Below, piece after piece: positions 1 through 5,823 of a stretch of 12,669 nucleotides of DNA. The position numbers and the translations under genes are program-made. Source of the DNA: an uncultured Oscillospiraceae bacterium (GTDB lineage Bacteria; Bacillota; Clostridia; Oscillospirales; Oscillospiraceae); assembly GCA_910585265.1 (NCBI GenBank), contig CAJUCA010000069.1, positions 1-12,669 of the forward strand, written 5' to 3'. The notes below the pieces were generated by a model, which searched no databases, was not told the DNA's origin, and saw only the letters and a program-made list of their open reading frames with translations. Positions within the stretch are counted from its first letter, which is position 1, and every line of letters begins with the position of its first letter.

Positions 1-101
1 CGATTTTTGACGCGTCTACTTATGGGATTACGGGGGACCTGTTTAAGGTTGGGCCCATGCTGGCGGAGGCGATTAAGGGATTTAAGGAAGGTACGAAGTA
101 A
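1..101 (+). CDS. etfA: Electron transfer flavoprotein alpha subunit, C-terminal end (partial)
   Basis: The first bases hold the last 32 codons of a gene entering from the left and ending in TAA at 99-101. The residues include TYGITGDLFKVGPMLAEAIK, which matches the conserved C-terminal FAD-binding segment of EtfA/FixB (family pattern roughly YGIVGDLFEVVPxLxEAIK). EtfA pairs with EtfB and carries electrons between acyl-CoA dehydrogenases, or bifurcating complexes in anaerobes, and other redox partners in the cytoplasm. Only the tail is visible, so neither a bifurcating nor a classical type can be assigned. A strong hairpin terminator follows 21 bases after the stop, which suggests that etfA is the last gene of its operon. 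Confidence 0.88.
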   Translation, partial: IFDASTYGITGDLFKVGPMLAEAIKGFKEGTK

Positions 102-122
102 GTCGTATGTCTTAATAACTTA

Positions 123-176
123 GAAAACAGCCCTGCTTGATTGGATTTCGTATTCCAAGCAAACAGGGCTGTTTTC
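123..176 (+). terminator. Bidirectional intrinsic terminator after etfA
   Basis: A perfect 13-bp inverted repeat (GAAAACAGCCCTG, and its complement at 164-176) is flanked by A-rich DNA on the left and ends in a T-rich run on the right. A shorter inner pairing CTTG/CAAG lies within the loop. It ends etfA transcription and is symmetric enough to work in both directions. Confidence 0.85.
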
Positions 177-196
177 ATTTAAGACGGCCAGCATGG

Positions 197-430
197 AAAA
201 AAGTGACGGAAGTGGTGGCGGCCCTTATCTGGAGCGGAAATAGGTCCCTCATTTGCCAGCGTCCTGCCCACAAGTCCCGGGGGCTGTTGTGGGAATTCGT
301 GGGCGGCAGGGTGGAGCCGGGAGCGACAAAGGAACAGGCCCAGATCTGGATGTGCAATCTGACGCTGTTCCACGCTGAGATCCGTGAGGAAGTGCCGCGG
401 ATGCTGGAGCATAACGCAGGCGGGTTTTGT
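197..430 (+). pseudogene. Decayed MutT/Nudix hydrolase relic with internal deletion
   Basis: The plus-strand frame through 203 (VTEVVAALIW, then LICQRPAH, GLLWEFVGGRVEPG) reads like the N-terminal half of a MutT-type 8-oxo-dGTP or dNTP pyrophosphatase. After GATKEQAQ the reading jumps directly to LTLFHAEI and MLEHN, which in intact family members lie several tens of residues later. The catalytic Nudix box (GX5EX7REUXEEXGU) has therefore lost its REUXEE core, and the Glu after the Pro-Gly is Ala. The ATG at 193 is out of frame with the homologous reading, so the normal start is also broken (GTG at 203 is in frame). The reading ends at 461-463 in unrelated residues. The protein cannot be an active hydrolase. 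The identification comes from remembered family sequence; the deletion is inferred from the order of the motifs. Confidence 0.72.
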
Positions 431-475
431 AGGTGCTTATCAAGCGAATGGGTGCGATCGTAATCCTTGCTAAGA

Positions 476-566
476 TTTGAAAAGCAGCTATGGGACACGG
501 CCTATGTCTTTCGCGGCATCGTGAACGCTTCGGAGCATAAGTCTGAAGTATATCTCTGACCGCCGT
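476..566 (+). pseudogene. Probable HsdM (type I restriction methylase) N-terminal relic
   Basis: From 476 the plus strand reads FEKQLWDTAYVFRGIVNASE and then HK. This resembles the N-terminal helical region of type I modification subunits (pattern LWxxAxxLRGxxxxSEYK). Right after it, with a one-base shift, the frame at 543 reads LKYISDRRD, matching the next HsdM block (FLKYISD). The 8-10 residues normally between the blocks are missing. Two adjacent blocks in the right order, separated by a deletion and frameshift, suggest a degraded gene fragment. No methylase motifs, hsdS or hsdR are present. From about 570 to 664 the frames break up and I see nothing recognisable. The match is short, so the call is moderate. 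Confidence 0.48.
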
Positions 567-664
567 GATTGCAATCAAAAGAGCTGCAAGAAGATCGGTA
601 AAGCGGATGGCAAATCATACAAGAGAACTATGCGTACTTAGAACTACTTGTTGAACTCGCGATG

Positions 665-708
665 GTAGAAAGCGCCCTCTCCCAGCCTGTGGAGAGGGCA
701 CTTTCTAC
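665..708 (-). terminator. Hairpin terminator downstream of the alcohol dehydrogenase gene
   Basis: An 18-bp inverted repeat with one mismatch (left arm 665-682, right arm 691-708, eight-base loop) lies about 40 bases past the minus-strand stop codon at 747. Neither side has a strong T-tract, so termination efficiency is uncertain, but the stem is long and GC-rich. Confidence 0.65.
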
Positions 709-746
709 TACTGATTTTACAAATGCCGGACAATCACTGGATTTTC

Positions 747-1784
747 TTAGATGTAGAGCACATTTTTGATACTGCGCCGCTCCTCAATGGCCTGGAACGC
801 CGCCTGCCAGTCAGCCAGGGCGTATTCCCCCGTCACCATCGGCTTCAGGCTGTTGCAGCCTTCCGCCAGCAGAGCAATGGCCCGATCCATATACTGATAA
901 TTGCTTTTCATGTGGAAACACACCCGCACCGCCTTGCGCAGGCAGACATCCCAGGTAACAGGCACAGTGTCCTGCCGGGTGCCGCCCATCACGGTAATGA
1001 GTCCGCCGGGTTTAACCATGGCCATGGCGGCGTTGATACACGCCGAGGCTCCGCTGGCCTCCAACACAATATCCGCCCCCACACCGCCAGTCATGGACAA
1101 TACCTGGGCGACAGCGTCATCCCTGTCTGTGTCAATCAGGGTGGTGGCACCCAACTGCTCCGCCGCAGGGAAACCCAGGGCGGTATCCTGGGTGCGGCCG
1201 CATAGGATAATCTGCTTTGCCCCACAGGCCCGGGCCGCGGCCACCCCCAGCAGGCCCACCTGCCCTGCTCCCATGACGACGGCGGTTTCCATGGCCTGCT
1301 GTTCAATCGGGATTCCAAAATTGCCCAGCACCATAGAGAAGGGCTCCAAAATAGCCGCCTGACTGGTGGGGACATCCTGGGGCACAATATGCAGACAGCT
1401 CTCCGGCACCGCCACATAGGACGCCATGGCCCCATCCCGATGAATGCCCAGACTGCGGGTCTGGGCACACAGCTGGGTCAGTCCCATTTTGCAGGCAGGA
1501 CAGCGGCCGCAGGCATAGAGGTGGGGCTGGGCCGTAACCCGATCCCCAGGTTGGACAGTTCCCGCGCCTCCCTCCACCAGTTCCACCACACCTATCAGCT
1601 CGTGCCCCATAATAAACGGGGGCGTACAGGGGAATTTACCATGGTAAATATGGAAGTCCATGCCGCACACGGCGCAGGCCTCTACCCGCACCAGCACGTT
1701 GTTCACGCTATTCAAAACAGGTTCGGGCCTGTCCTGGAGGCTCACGTTTCCTGGTCCGGGGACAGATTTGTACAGTGCAATCAT
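747..1784 (-). CDS. Zinc-dependent medium-chain alcohol/polyol dehydrogenase
   Basis: This 345-residue protein has the usual length of medium-chain dehydrogenases of the threonine/sorbitol/butanediol dehydrogenase group. Catalytic zinc ligands are visible as Cys40 (CAVCGMD), His61-Glu62 (GHE) and Glu147 (LEP). A structural zinc site is formed by Cys92, Cys95, Cys98 and Cys106. The Rossmann motif GAGQVG is at 172-177. The second strand ends in CGRT rather than an acidic residue, which hints at NADP(H) preference (inference). The start is fixed by AAAGGAG 8-9 bases upstream of the ATG. The gene follows the truncated M20 hydrolase on the same strand with a 15-base gap, so the two were probably cotranscribed. 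The substrate cannot be told from sequence; oxidation of a secondary alcohol is the general family reaction. The gene is intact, but its upstream operon has been cut by the junction near 2460, so its original promoter may be lost. Confidence 0.9.
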   Translation of the reverse strand: MIALYKSVPGPGNVSLQDRPEPVLNSVNNVLVRVEACAVCGMDFHIYHGKFPCTPPFIMGHELIGVVELVEGGAGTVQPGDRVTAQPHLYACGRCPACKMGLTQLCAQTRSLGIHRDGAMASYVAVPESCLHIVPQDVPTSQAAILEPFSMVLGNFGIPIEQQAMETAVVMGAGQVGLLGVAAARACGAKQIILCGRTQDTALGFPAAEQLGATTLIDTDRDDAVAQVLSMTGGVGADIVLEASGASACINAAMAMVKPGGLITVMGGTRQDTVPVTWDVCLRKAVRVCFHMKSNYQYMDRAIALLAEGCNSLKPMVTGEYALADWQAAFQAIEERRSIKNVLYI

Positions 1785-1799
1785 AATTGGGTTCTCCTT

Positions 1800-2460
1800 T
1801 CAGCGTGGTGGTGTCAGCTCGTCGGGAAATGGACACACGTAGGTGCCAGATCCCACCATCCGCTCAAATTCCCTGCGGGCAGCTTGGAGCAGACTGCCAT
1901 CCCGATCCTCGAACAGCTTGGCAGCACACAAGGCAATACATTTGGCCGCCTCCAGCATTCCCTTCTGGCCAATGGTGCTGCGTGTCTGGGCAGTCATTTC
2001 CCAGGTATGGTTGGGGGTGCCGATGGTATAGCAGGGCACCTCTACCTGGGCTGTAGGCACACAGCGGCTCACGTCCCCCACATCGGTGGACGCAGGGGCG
2101 TGAAACTCCCGGTCAATGAACTTTCCGGGGCGGTCGTAGAGGACATGAGTTTTATAATACTCCCGGGCCTCGTCCGCCGAAAGGCCGGTGAATTCCCAGG
2201 CAATACCCTTTGTGCAGTCCTCCGGCAAAGAAGCACGGATCTTTCGGGCCAGCGCGTAATCTTCTTCGTCGTAAGCGATAGGGCCTACCTCATCCACCGC
2301 CTCGCCCATCAACCGGGTGAGCGTCAGGTTGGGCACATAGTCGGACGCTCCCTCATTATACCGAATGGAGACCTGGGTACCGGTCATCAAGGCGGCACCT
2401 CGGGCAATGTCCTCCACCCGGCCCCGGACAGCTAAGGCATCGTCAATGGTGGACGAGCGG
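1800..2460 (-). pseudogene. M20 family amidohydrolase (AbgB-like), C-terminal half only
   Basis: The minus-strand frame carries the C-terminal part of an M20 metallopeptidase/amidohydrolase of the AbgB (p-aminobenzoyl-glutamate hydrolase subunit B) type. Diagnostic blocks are ARGAALMTGT, PASTDVGDVS, PTAQVEVP, GTPNHTWE and GMLEAAKCIA; the His of NHTW is the usual C-terminal metal ligand. Family members are about 430-480 residues, and here only about 215 remain. Homology ends near TIDDALAV (about 2450). Upstream of that the frame only runs on as antisense of nagA, so the N-terminal catalytic half with the other metal ligands is missing. The frame is open to its TGA at 1800-1802, so decay beyond the truncation is slight and the break may be recent or an assembly artefact. 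The product would be inactive. Confidence 0.82.
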
Positions 2461-3309
2461 ATGATGGAGGAGCAGCTCATCAAGGTGTGCCGGACGGCGG
2501 CGGCCCACAAGCGGGAGGGCAGGCCCGGCGCGGATCTGGCGGGCATCAACCTGGAGGGTCCCTTCCTGTCCTACGCCAAAAAGGGCGCGCAGAACGGCGA
2601 ATGGCTCCACGCCCCCGACGTGGCGATGCTGCGGCGGCTGGAGGAGGCCTCCGAGGGGCTGGTGAAGCTGGTGTCCGTGGCCCCGGAGGAGCCGGGCGCG
2701 CTGGACTTTATCCGGGAGGTGGCGGAGGAGGTCAACGTGTCGGTGGCCCACACCACCGCCGGCTATGACACCGCCATGGCGGCGTTCCGGGCGGGTGCCC
2801 GGGAGGTCACCCACCTCTTTAACGCCATGCCCGGCTTTACCCACCGGGCTCCCGGCGTGGTGGGCGCGGCCCTGGACAGCCCCTGGAGCCGGGTGGAGCT
2901 GATCAGCGACGGCATCCACATCCACCCCAGCGTGGTGCGGGCCACCTTCAAGATGTTCGGCCCGGACCGGGTGGTGCTGATCTCGGACACCATGCGGGCC
3001 GCGGGTATGTCCGACGGCGAGTATGACCTGGGCGGCCAGAACGTCATTGTGAAAGGCCCCCTGGCCACCCTGGCGGACGGCACCATCGCCGGGTCGGTGA
3101 CGGATCTGATGGCGTGCATGAAGACCGCCGTCTCCTTCGGCATCCCCCTGGCGGACGCGGTGCGGGCGGCGGCGGTGAACCCCGCCAAGGCCATCGGCAT
3201 CTTCGACCGGGTGGGCAGCCTGGAGGCGGGCAAGCGGGCCAACGTGGCCGTGCTCGGCCCGGATCTGGAGCTGAAGGCCGTGTTCTTCCACGGCAAACAG
3301 GTGGTATAG
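2461..3309 (+). pseudogene. nagA: N-acetylglucosamine-6-phosphate deacetylase, N-terminally truncated
   Basis: From 2461 the plus strand encodes about 282 residues matching NagA from roughly residue 100 of the usual 380 to the C-terminus. Visible landmarks are NLEGPF with the metal-binding Glu, KKGAQN, VAHTTAG (metal His), THLFNAMPG (metal His), SDGIHIHP for substrate binding, LISDTMRAAG (catalytic Asp), GSVTDLM and the C-terminal AGKRANVAVLGPD. NagA converts GlcNAc-6-phosphate to glucosamine-6-phosphate and acetate in the cytoplasm, for amino-sugar catabolism and wall recycling. The N-terminal strand and first barrel segments are absent. The open frame extends to 2365, but that stretch is antisense to the M20 gene and has no NagA character. 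The ATG-ATG at 2461 has no ribosome site in front. Nearly all third codon positions are G or C, unlike the left-hand neighbours. It ends in TAG before a GC hairpin. It is probably non-functional as it stands. Confidence 0.83.
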
Positions 3310-3320
3310 TTGACAAAAGG

Positions 3321-3350
3321 AGGGGAGACGCGGCGCGGCGCGTCTCCCCT
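3321..3350 (+). terminator. GC-rich hairpin after nagA
   Basis: A perfect 12-bp stem (AGGGGAGACGCG paired with 3339-3350) with a six-base loop starts 11 bases after the nagA stop. The following bases are only CTAAG, with no T-tract, so it may act as a terminator or as a 3'-end stabiliser. Confidence 0.7.
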
Positions 3351-3351
3351 C

Positions 3352-3517
3352 TAAGAACCTGTATTCACAACCTCAAACGCCGTGTGGACGGGTCTTTTCC
3401 CGCCATACCGCGTTGCGTTTTCTTGAAATGCACCAAGCATTCCCGCGAAAACGCGCCTTGTCTGGCGGGAAAATTCTTCGCCCACCCAGCATCCTCGGCT
3501 GTGAATACAGGTTCTTA
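3352..3517. mobile_element. MITE-like element, 166 bp, with terminal inverted repeats
   Basis: The ends are perfect inverted repeats of 18 bases (TAAGAACCTGTATTCACA). Inside them, further matched blocks appear in the same order on both arms: TTTTCCCGCCA/TGGCGGGAAAA, GCGTTTTC/GAAAACGC and a central AATGC/GCATT. The whole element can therefore fold into one long imperfect hairpin. A TA dinucleotide sits at both outer edges, which would fit a TA target duplication of the kind made by IS630/Tc1-type transposases if the true ends are AGAACC...GGTTCT (inference). It encodes no protein; open frames across it are by-products. It lies between the nagA hairpin and the tnpV terminator, so it interrupts no gene. 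Confidence 0.75.
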
Positions 3518-3556
3518 TTACGAAAAACACAACTGAAGGAGAAATAGTATCAAAAA

Positions 3557-3589
3557 GCGGAGTTTCTGAAGTCAATCCAGAAACTCCGC
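3557..3589 (-). terminator. Intrinsic terminator of the tnpV region
   Basis: A perfect 12-bp stem (GCGGAGTTTCTG at 3557-3568 with 3578-3589) has a nine-base loop. On the minus strand it is followed directly by five T residues. It sits seven bases past the tnpV stop codon, so it is the natural terminator of that gene. Confidence 0.85.
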
Positions 3590-3595
3590 AAAATC

Positions 3596-3982
3596 TTATT
3601 GATAAATCAGTTCAGCAAAGATGATTTCTTCCACATGGGCTTTACAGCTATTCATCCGCCCGGCCCAGCGCATTTGATCATCTGCTTTAAATTGCTCTGT
3701 AACACCCTCCTGGGCTACCATCTGTTCTACAAGCTGACAAAACATATCTTCCGCCTGCTGATCGATGTCGGCCAGGCGACTATCCAGCTTCCCGCTGAGT
3801 AGCAAAGCGTCGTAAAGAGCCTTCCTGTGTTTCCGAAGATACTGTCACCTGCGCTGGCCCCAGATACCAATGGGCACACTTTCCGGCACAGTGAGGTTCG
3901 GGGGGGAATAATCTCCCTCTTGGCAGTAAGTCCCGCCCATTTGTTCAAATGTAGACTTTTCCACAATGATTTCCTCCGACAT
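3596..3982 (-). pseudogene. tnpV: TnpV transposon protein, interrupted by one in-frame TGA
   Basis: Read from ATG at 3982 to TAA at 3596, one continuous frame gives 128 codons that look like TnpV, the small accessory protein of Tn4451-type and related clostridial transposons. Landmarks are FEQMGGTY, PNLTVPE, PIGIWGQRR, QYLRKHRKALYDALLLSGKL and the C-terminal GVTEQFKADDQMRW. The single defect is TGA at 3845-3847 (codon 46), between QRR and QYL. An Arg codon CGA would be the simplest ancestor, by one C-to-T change. The ATG at 3803-3805 could in principle restart translation of the last 69 residues. The ribosome site before 3982 is weak. No recombinase gene accompanies it, so it is an orphan left by a transposon. 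Its exact role in transposition is not established. Confidence 0.8.
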
Positions 3983-4026
3983 ATTGAATATTCCCGCAAT
4001 TCAATCACTTTCGGCTGCCTACAATA

Positions 4027-4059
4027 GTAAGGAAGAGGTAACTTCCTTACGTTACCTCT
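4027..4059. repeat. Interleaved perfect inverted repeats (pseudoknot or switch geometry)
   Basis: Four abutting octamers lie in the order B, A, B', A': GTAAGGAA, GAGGTAAC, TTCCTTAC, GTTACCTC. B pairs perfectly with B' across A, and A pairs perfectly with A' across B'. Each pairing can extend by one base. The RNA could form either of two exclusive hairpins or an H-type pseudoknot. The block lies 37 bases past the DUF6465 stop codon and upstream of tnpV on the same (minus) strand. No T-tract follows on either strand, so a simple terminator is not the obvious reading. Confidence 0.7.
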
Positions 4060-4095
4060 CCCTTCGCCGGGGGGTGTTTATTGTGCCTCAGACCG

Positions 4096-4425
4096 TTAAT
4101 AGGACACGCTTCCGGTGTGCTTCTCGTTCACCACATAGTAGGCCGTGCGCTCCTCCGGCTTGATATACAGCTTCAGTCCGGTAATAGGCGTGCGCTTTTT
4201 CGCCTGGCGGAACTCGGCCTTCGCCGCCTCCACCAGCGCGTCCACCTCCACCTCGCCGCCCTGGAACTGCACGACGACGGCGGGCTGGAGCAGCTCCGCC
4301 TTGGCCTTGCTCTCGGCGCGGGCCTTGGCTGCGGCGGCCTTTTCCTCCGCCGTCAGCGGCTTCCTGCCGCCCTTCCTTTTGGCCTCGGGTTCAGCGGACG
4401 CGGCGGCCTTTTTTTCCTTGTCCAT
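4096..4425 (-). CDS. DUF6465-like small basic protein with Lys/Ala-rich N-terminus
   Basis: This protein of about 109 residues starts at MDKEKKAAA. The ATG at 4425 has AGAGGTG nine bases upstream, while the longer frame to 4500 would begin inside the promoter and is rejected. Residues 1-50 are very rich in Ala, Lys and Glu (likely helical or disordered, with a KRKGGRK basic patch). Residues 50-109 form a compact region: VVVQFQGGEVEVDALVEAAK, then KRTPITGLKLYIKPEE and AYYVVNEKHTG. This agrees with my memory of the DUF6465 family, which is common in Oscillospirales and of unknown function. The basic tail suggests nucleic-acid binding, but nothing proves it. It is monocistronic, with its own promoter at 4472-4500. 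No signal peptide or membrane segment is seen, so it should be cytoplasmic. Confidence 0.8.
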   Translation of the reverse strand: MDKEKKAAASAEPEAKRKGGRKPLTAEEKAAAAKARAESKAKAELLQPAVVVQFQGGEVEVDALVEAAKAEFRQAKKRTPITGLKLYIKPEERTAYYVVNEKHTGSVSY

Positions 4426-4471
4426 CAGTAAACACCTCTGTTTTGTAATTGGTAGAACCAAGTCACCACCG

Positions 4472-4500
4472 ATTATATATGCTTTTGGTAAAAAAAGCAA
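4472..4500 (-). promoter_or_regulatory. Sigma-A type promoter of the DUF6465 gene
   Basis: On the minus strand TTGCTT (4495-4500) is followed by a 17-base spacer and a perfect TATAAT (4472-4477), about 47 bases upstream of the ATG at 4425. The spacer contains a T-run. The -35 box matches the consensus at three of six positions. Confidence 0.75.
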
Positions 4501-4524
4501 GCAATTATTCTATTAGATGCTTCC

Positions 4525-5115
4525 TCACGGCAGAATCATGTCGATCCCCCGCTGGAGCGTCTCCCGGTTGATGGTGCCCCGGGCCTGGGCGATCCCCCGG
4601 CCCTCCGCATCCAGAAACAGGGTGATGGGCAGGGAGTTCACCCCATAGGTTATGGCCGCATCCTGATCCAGGTCGTAATACACCGGGAAGGAATACCCCT
4701 CCTGCCGGATCAACGCTTCCGCCTGCTCCTTGGTCTCCCGGCCCCCGGTCATGTTCACCATCAGGAACTGCACCTCTCCAGCCAGCTCCTGGCTGGCCGC
4801 GTCAAAGTCCGGCAGCTCTTTGCGGCAGGGACCGCACCAGCTGGCCCAGAAGTTGAGCACCACCGGTTTCCCCCGGAAGTCGGACAGGTTCACCGTGCTC
4901 CCGTCCCCGTCGTACACCGTGAAGTCCGGCGCGGGCTGAGGCTCCGGGGCCTGGGTCCCCTCCCCGGACGGGGCCGCGCTCTCCGGCGGCTGGGTATTCC
5001 CGCCCAGCTGGTTGTGCTCCGCCCCACGGCTCAGCTGTCCGTACAGCACATAGGCCCCGCCCATCAGCAGCACCAGGGCCAACGCCACGATGAGCAGTGT
5101 TTTTTTCTCTTTCAT
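4525..5115 (-). CDS. Membrane-anchored thioredoxin-like thiol-disulfide oxidoreductase (TlpA/ResA family)
   Basis: The protein has 196 residues. Residues 7-27 form one hydrophobic anchor, followed by a Pro/Glu-rich extracytoplasmic linker (about 30-62) and a thioredoxin fold (about 63-196). The fold shows APDFTVYDGDG, VVLNFWASWCGPC with active cysteines Cys94 and Cys97, and the cis-proline loop SLPITLF at Pro163. This is the standard length and layout of ResA/TlpA proteins, which reduce disulfides of exported partners outside the membrane. AGGAGG eight bases ahead of ATG fixes the start. It is the last gene of the trxB-ccdA-tlpA operon, with 12 bases between it and ccdA, so it is the probable acceptor of electrons from CcdA. 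The exported target is unknown; no cytochrome c or haem-handling gene is in view, so a general disulfide-reducing or peroxide-linked role is as likely as cytochrome maturation. Confidence 0.9.
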   Translation of the reverse strand: MKEKKTLLIVALALVLLMGGAYVLYGQLSRGAEHNQLGGNTQPPESAAPSGEGTQAPEPQPAPDFTVYDGDGSTVNLSDFRGKPVVLNFWASWCGPCRKELPDFDAASQELAGEVQFLMVNMTGGRETKEQAEALIRQEGYSFPVYYDLDQDAAITYGVNSLPITLFLDAEGRGIAQARGTINRETLQRGIDMILP

Positions 5116-5127
5116 TCCATAATCCTC

Positions 5128-5790
5128 CTAACTCAGCAGTCCCAGAAGCCGCTCCAGCAGTCCCGTTGCCATCAGCACGCCCACCGCCACCAGGAACACG
5201 CCGCACACGGCGTTGATCCTCTGGTAATTGCGCTTGATCCAATCAAAGGCGGCCTTCAGCCTGTCGATCAGCACCGCGCTGAGGAGGAAGGGCACCCCCA
5301 GCCCCAGCGAATAGGCCAGCAGCATCAGCGTCCCTGTCAGCGTGCTGCCCTGCTGGGAGGCCAGCATCAACGCCGAGCCCAGGAACGCCCCCACGCAGGG
5401 CGTCCACCCCAGGGAGAAGATCATCCCGAACAGGACGGCGGAGAAAAAGCCCAGCTCCCGGGTATTCATGGAGGCCCCGCTGCCCCGGAACAGGTTCAGC
5501 CGGAACACCCCCAGGAAATTCAGCCCGAACACAATGACCACCAGCCCGGAGATCAGGTTCACCGCCGTCCGGTGCTCCCGGAGAAAGCCTCCCGCCGTCC
5601 CCGCCAAGGCCCCCAGGGCGGTGAACACCACCGTAAAGCCCAGCACGAAGCCTGCGGCGATTTTCAGGGTTTTGCCTGTGGACCGCTCCCCGCCCCCGGC
5701 GAAATAGGAGACATAAATGGGCAGCATGGGCAGCAGGCACGGGGAGATAAAGGTAATAATCCCCTCCAAAAAAGCAATGGCGTACTGCAT
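5128..5790 (-). CDS. ccdA: CcdA-type membrane thiol-disulfide electron carrier
   Basis: This 220-residue integral membrane protein has about six hydrophobic helices, the usual size for CcdA, the short form of the DsbD membrane domain. The two redox cysteines are visible in the expected places: Cys18 in FISPCLLPMLP of the first helix and Cys132 in GWTPCVGAFLG of the fourth. They relay electrons from cytoplasmic thioredoxin or a thioredoxin-reductase system across the membrane. The start has a purine-rich AAGGGGGA about 11 bases upstream, a slightly long spacing. The gene lies 33 bases after trxB and 12 bases before the thioredoxin-like gene, on one strand. Both donor side and acceptor side are thus encoded next to the carrier. 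The helix count is by eye. Confidence 0.92.
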   Translation of the reverse strand: MQYAIAFLEGIITFISPCLLPMLPIYVSYFAGGGERSTGKTLKIAAGFVLGFTVVFTALGALAGTAGGFLREHRTAVNLISGLVVIVFGLNFLGVFRLNLFRGSGASMNTRELGFFSAVLFGMIFSLGWTPCVGAFLGSALMLASQQGSTLTGTLMLLAYSLGLGVPFLLSAVLIDRLKAAFDWIKRNYQRINAVCGVFLVAVGVLMATGLLERLLGLLS

Positions 5791-5823
5791 CTTCTTTTGA
5801 TTCCCCCTTACCGGGAGGCGTCG

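Noticed and set aside
2365..2460. N-terminal extension of the nagA frame
   Set aside because: This stretch is antisense to the M20 gene, lacks NagA motifs and has no ribosome site; the homologous part begins near 2461.
2461..2549. N-terminal extension of the M20 frame on the minus strand
   Set aside because: It is antisense of nagA and shows no M20 features; it is open only by chance.
3533..3556. A good ribosome site (AAGGAG) on the plus strand after the MITE
   Set aside because: No start codon with an open frame follows; the next bases are the tnpV terminator.
3351..3575. A 74-residue open frame on the minus strand
   Set aside because: It is made mostly of MITE sequence and its terminal repeat, so it is a translation by-product of the element.
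3845..3847. TGA read as a recoded codon (Trp or selenocysteine) in tnpV
   Set aside because: Other genes in the window use TGA as a normal stop (for example M20, tlpA, trxB and pstS), and no selenocysteine insertion hairpin is seen after it.
4426..4500. Longer N-terminus for the DUF6465 protein
   Set aside because: The extension overlaps the -10 and -35 boxes and its ATG at 4500 has no ribosome site.
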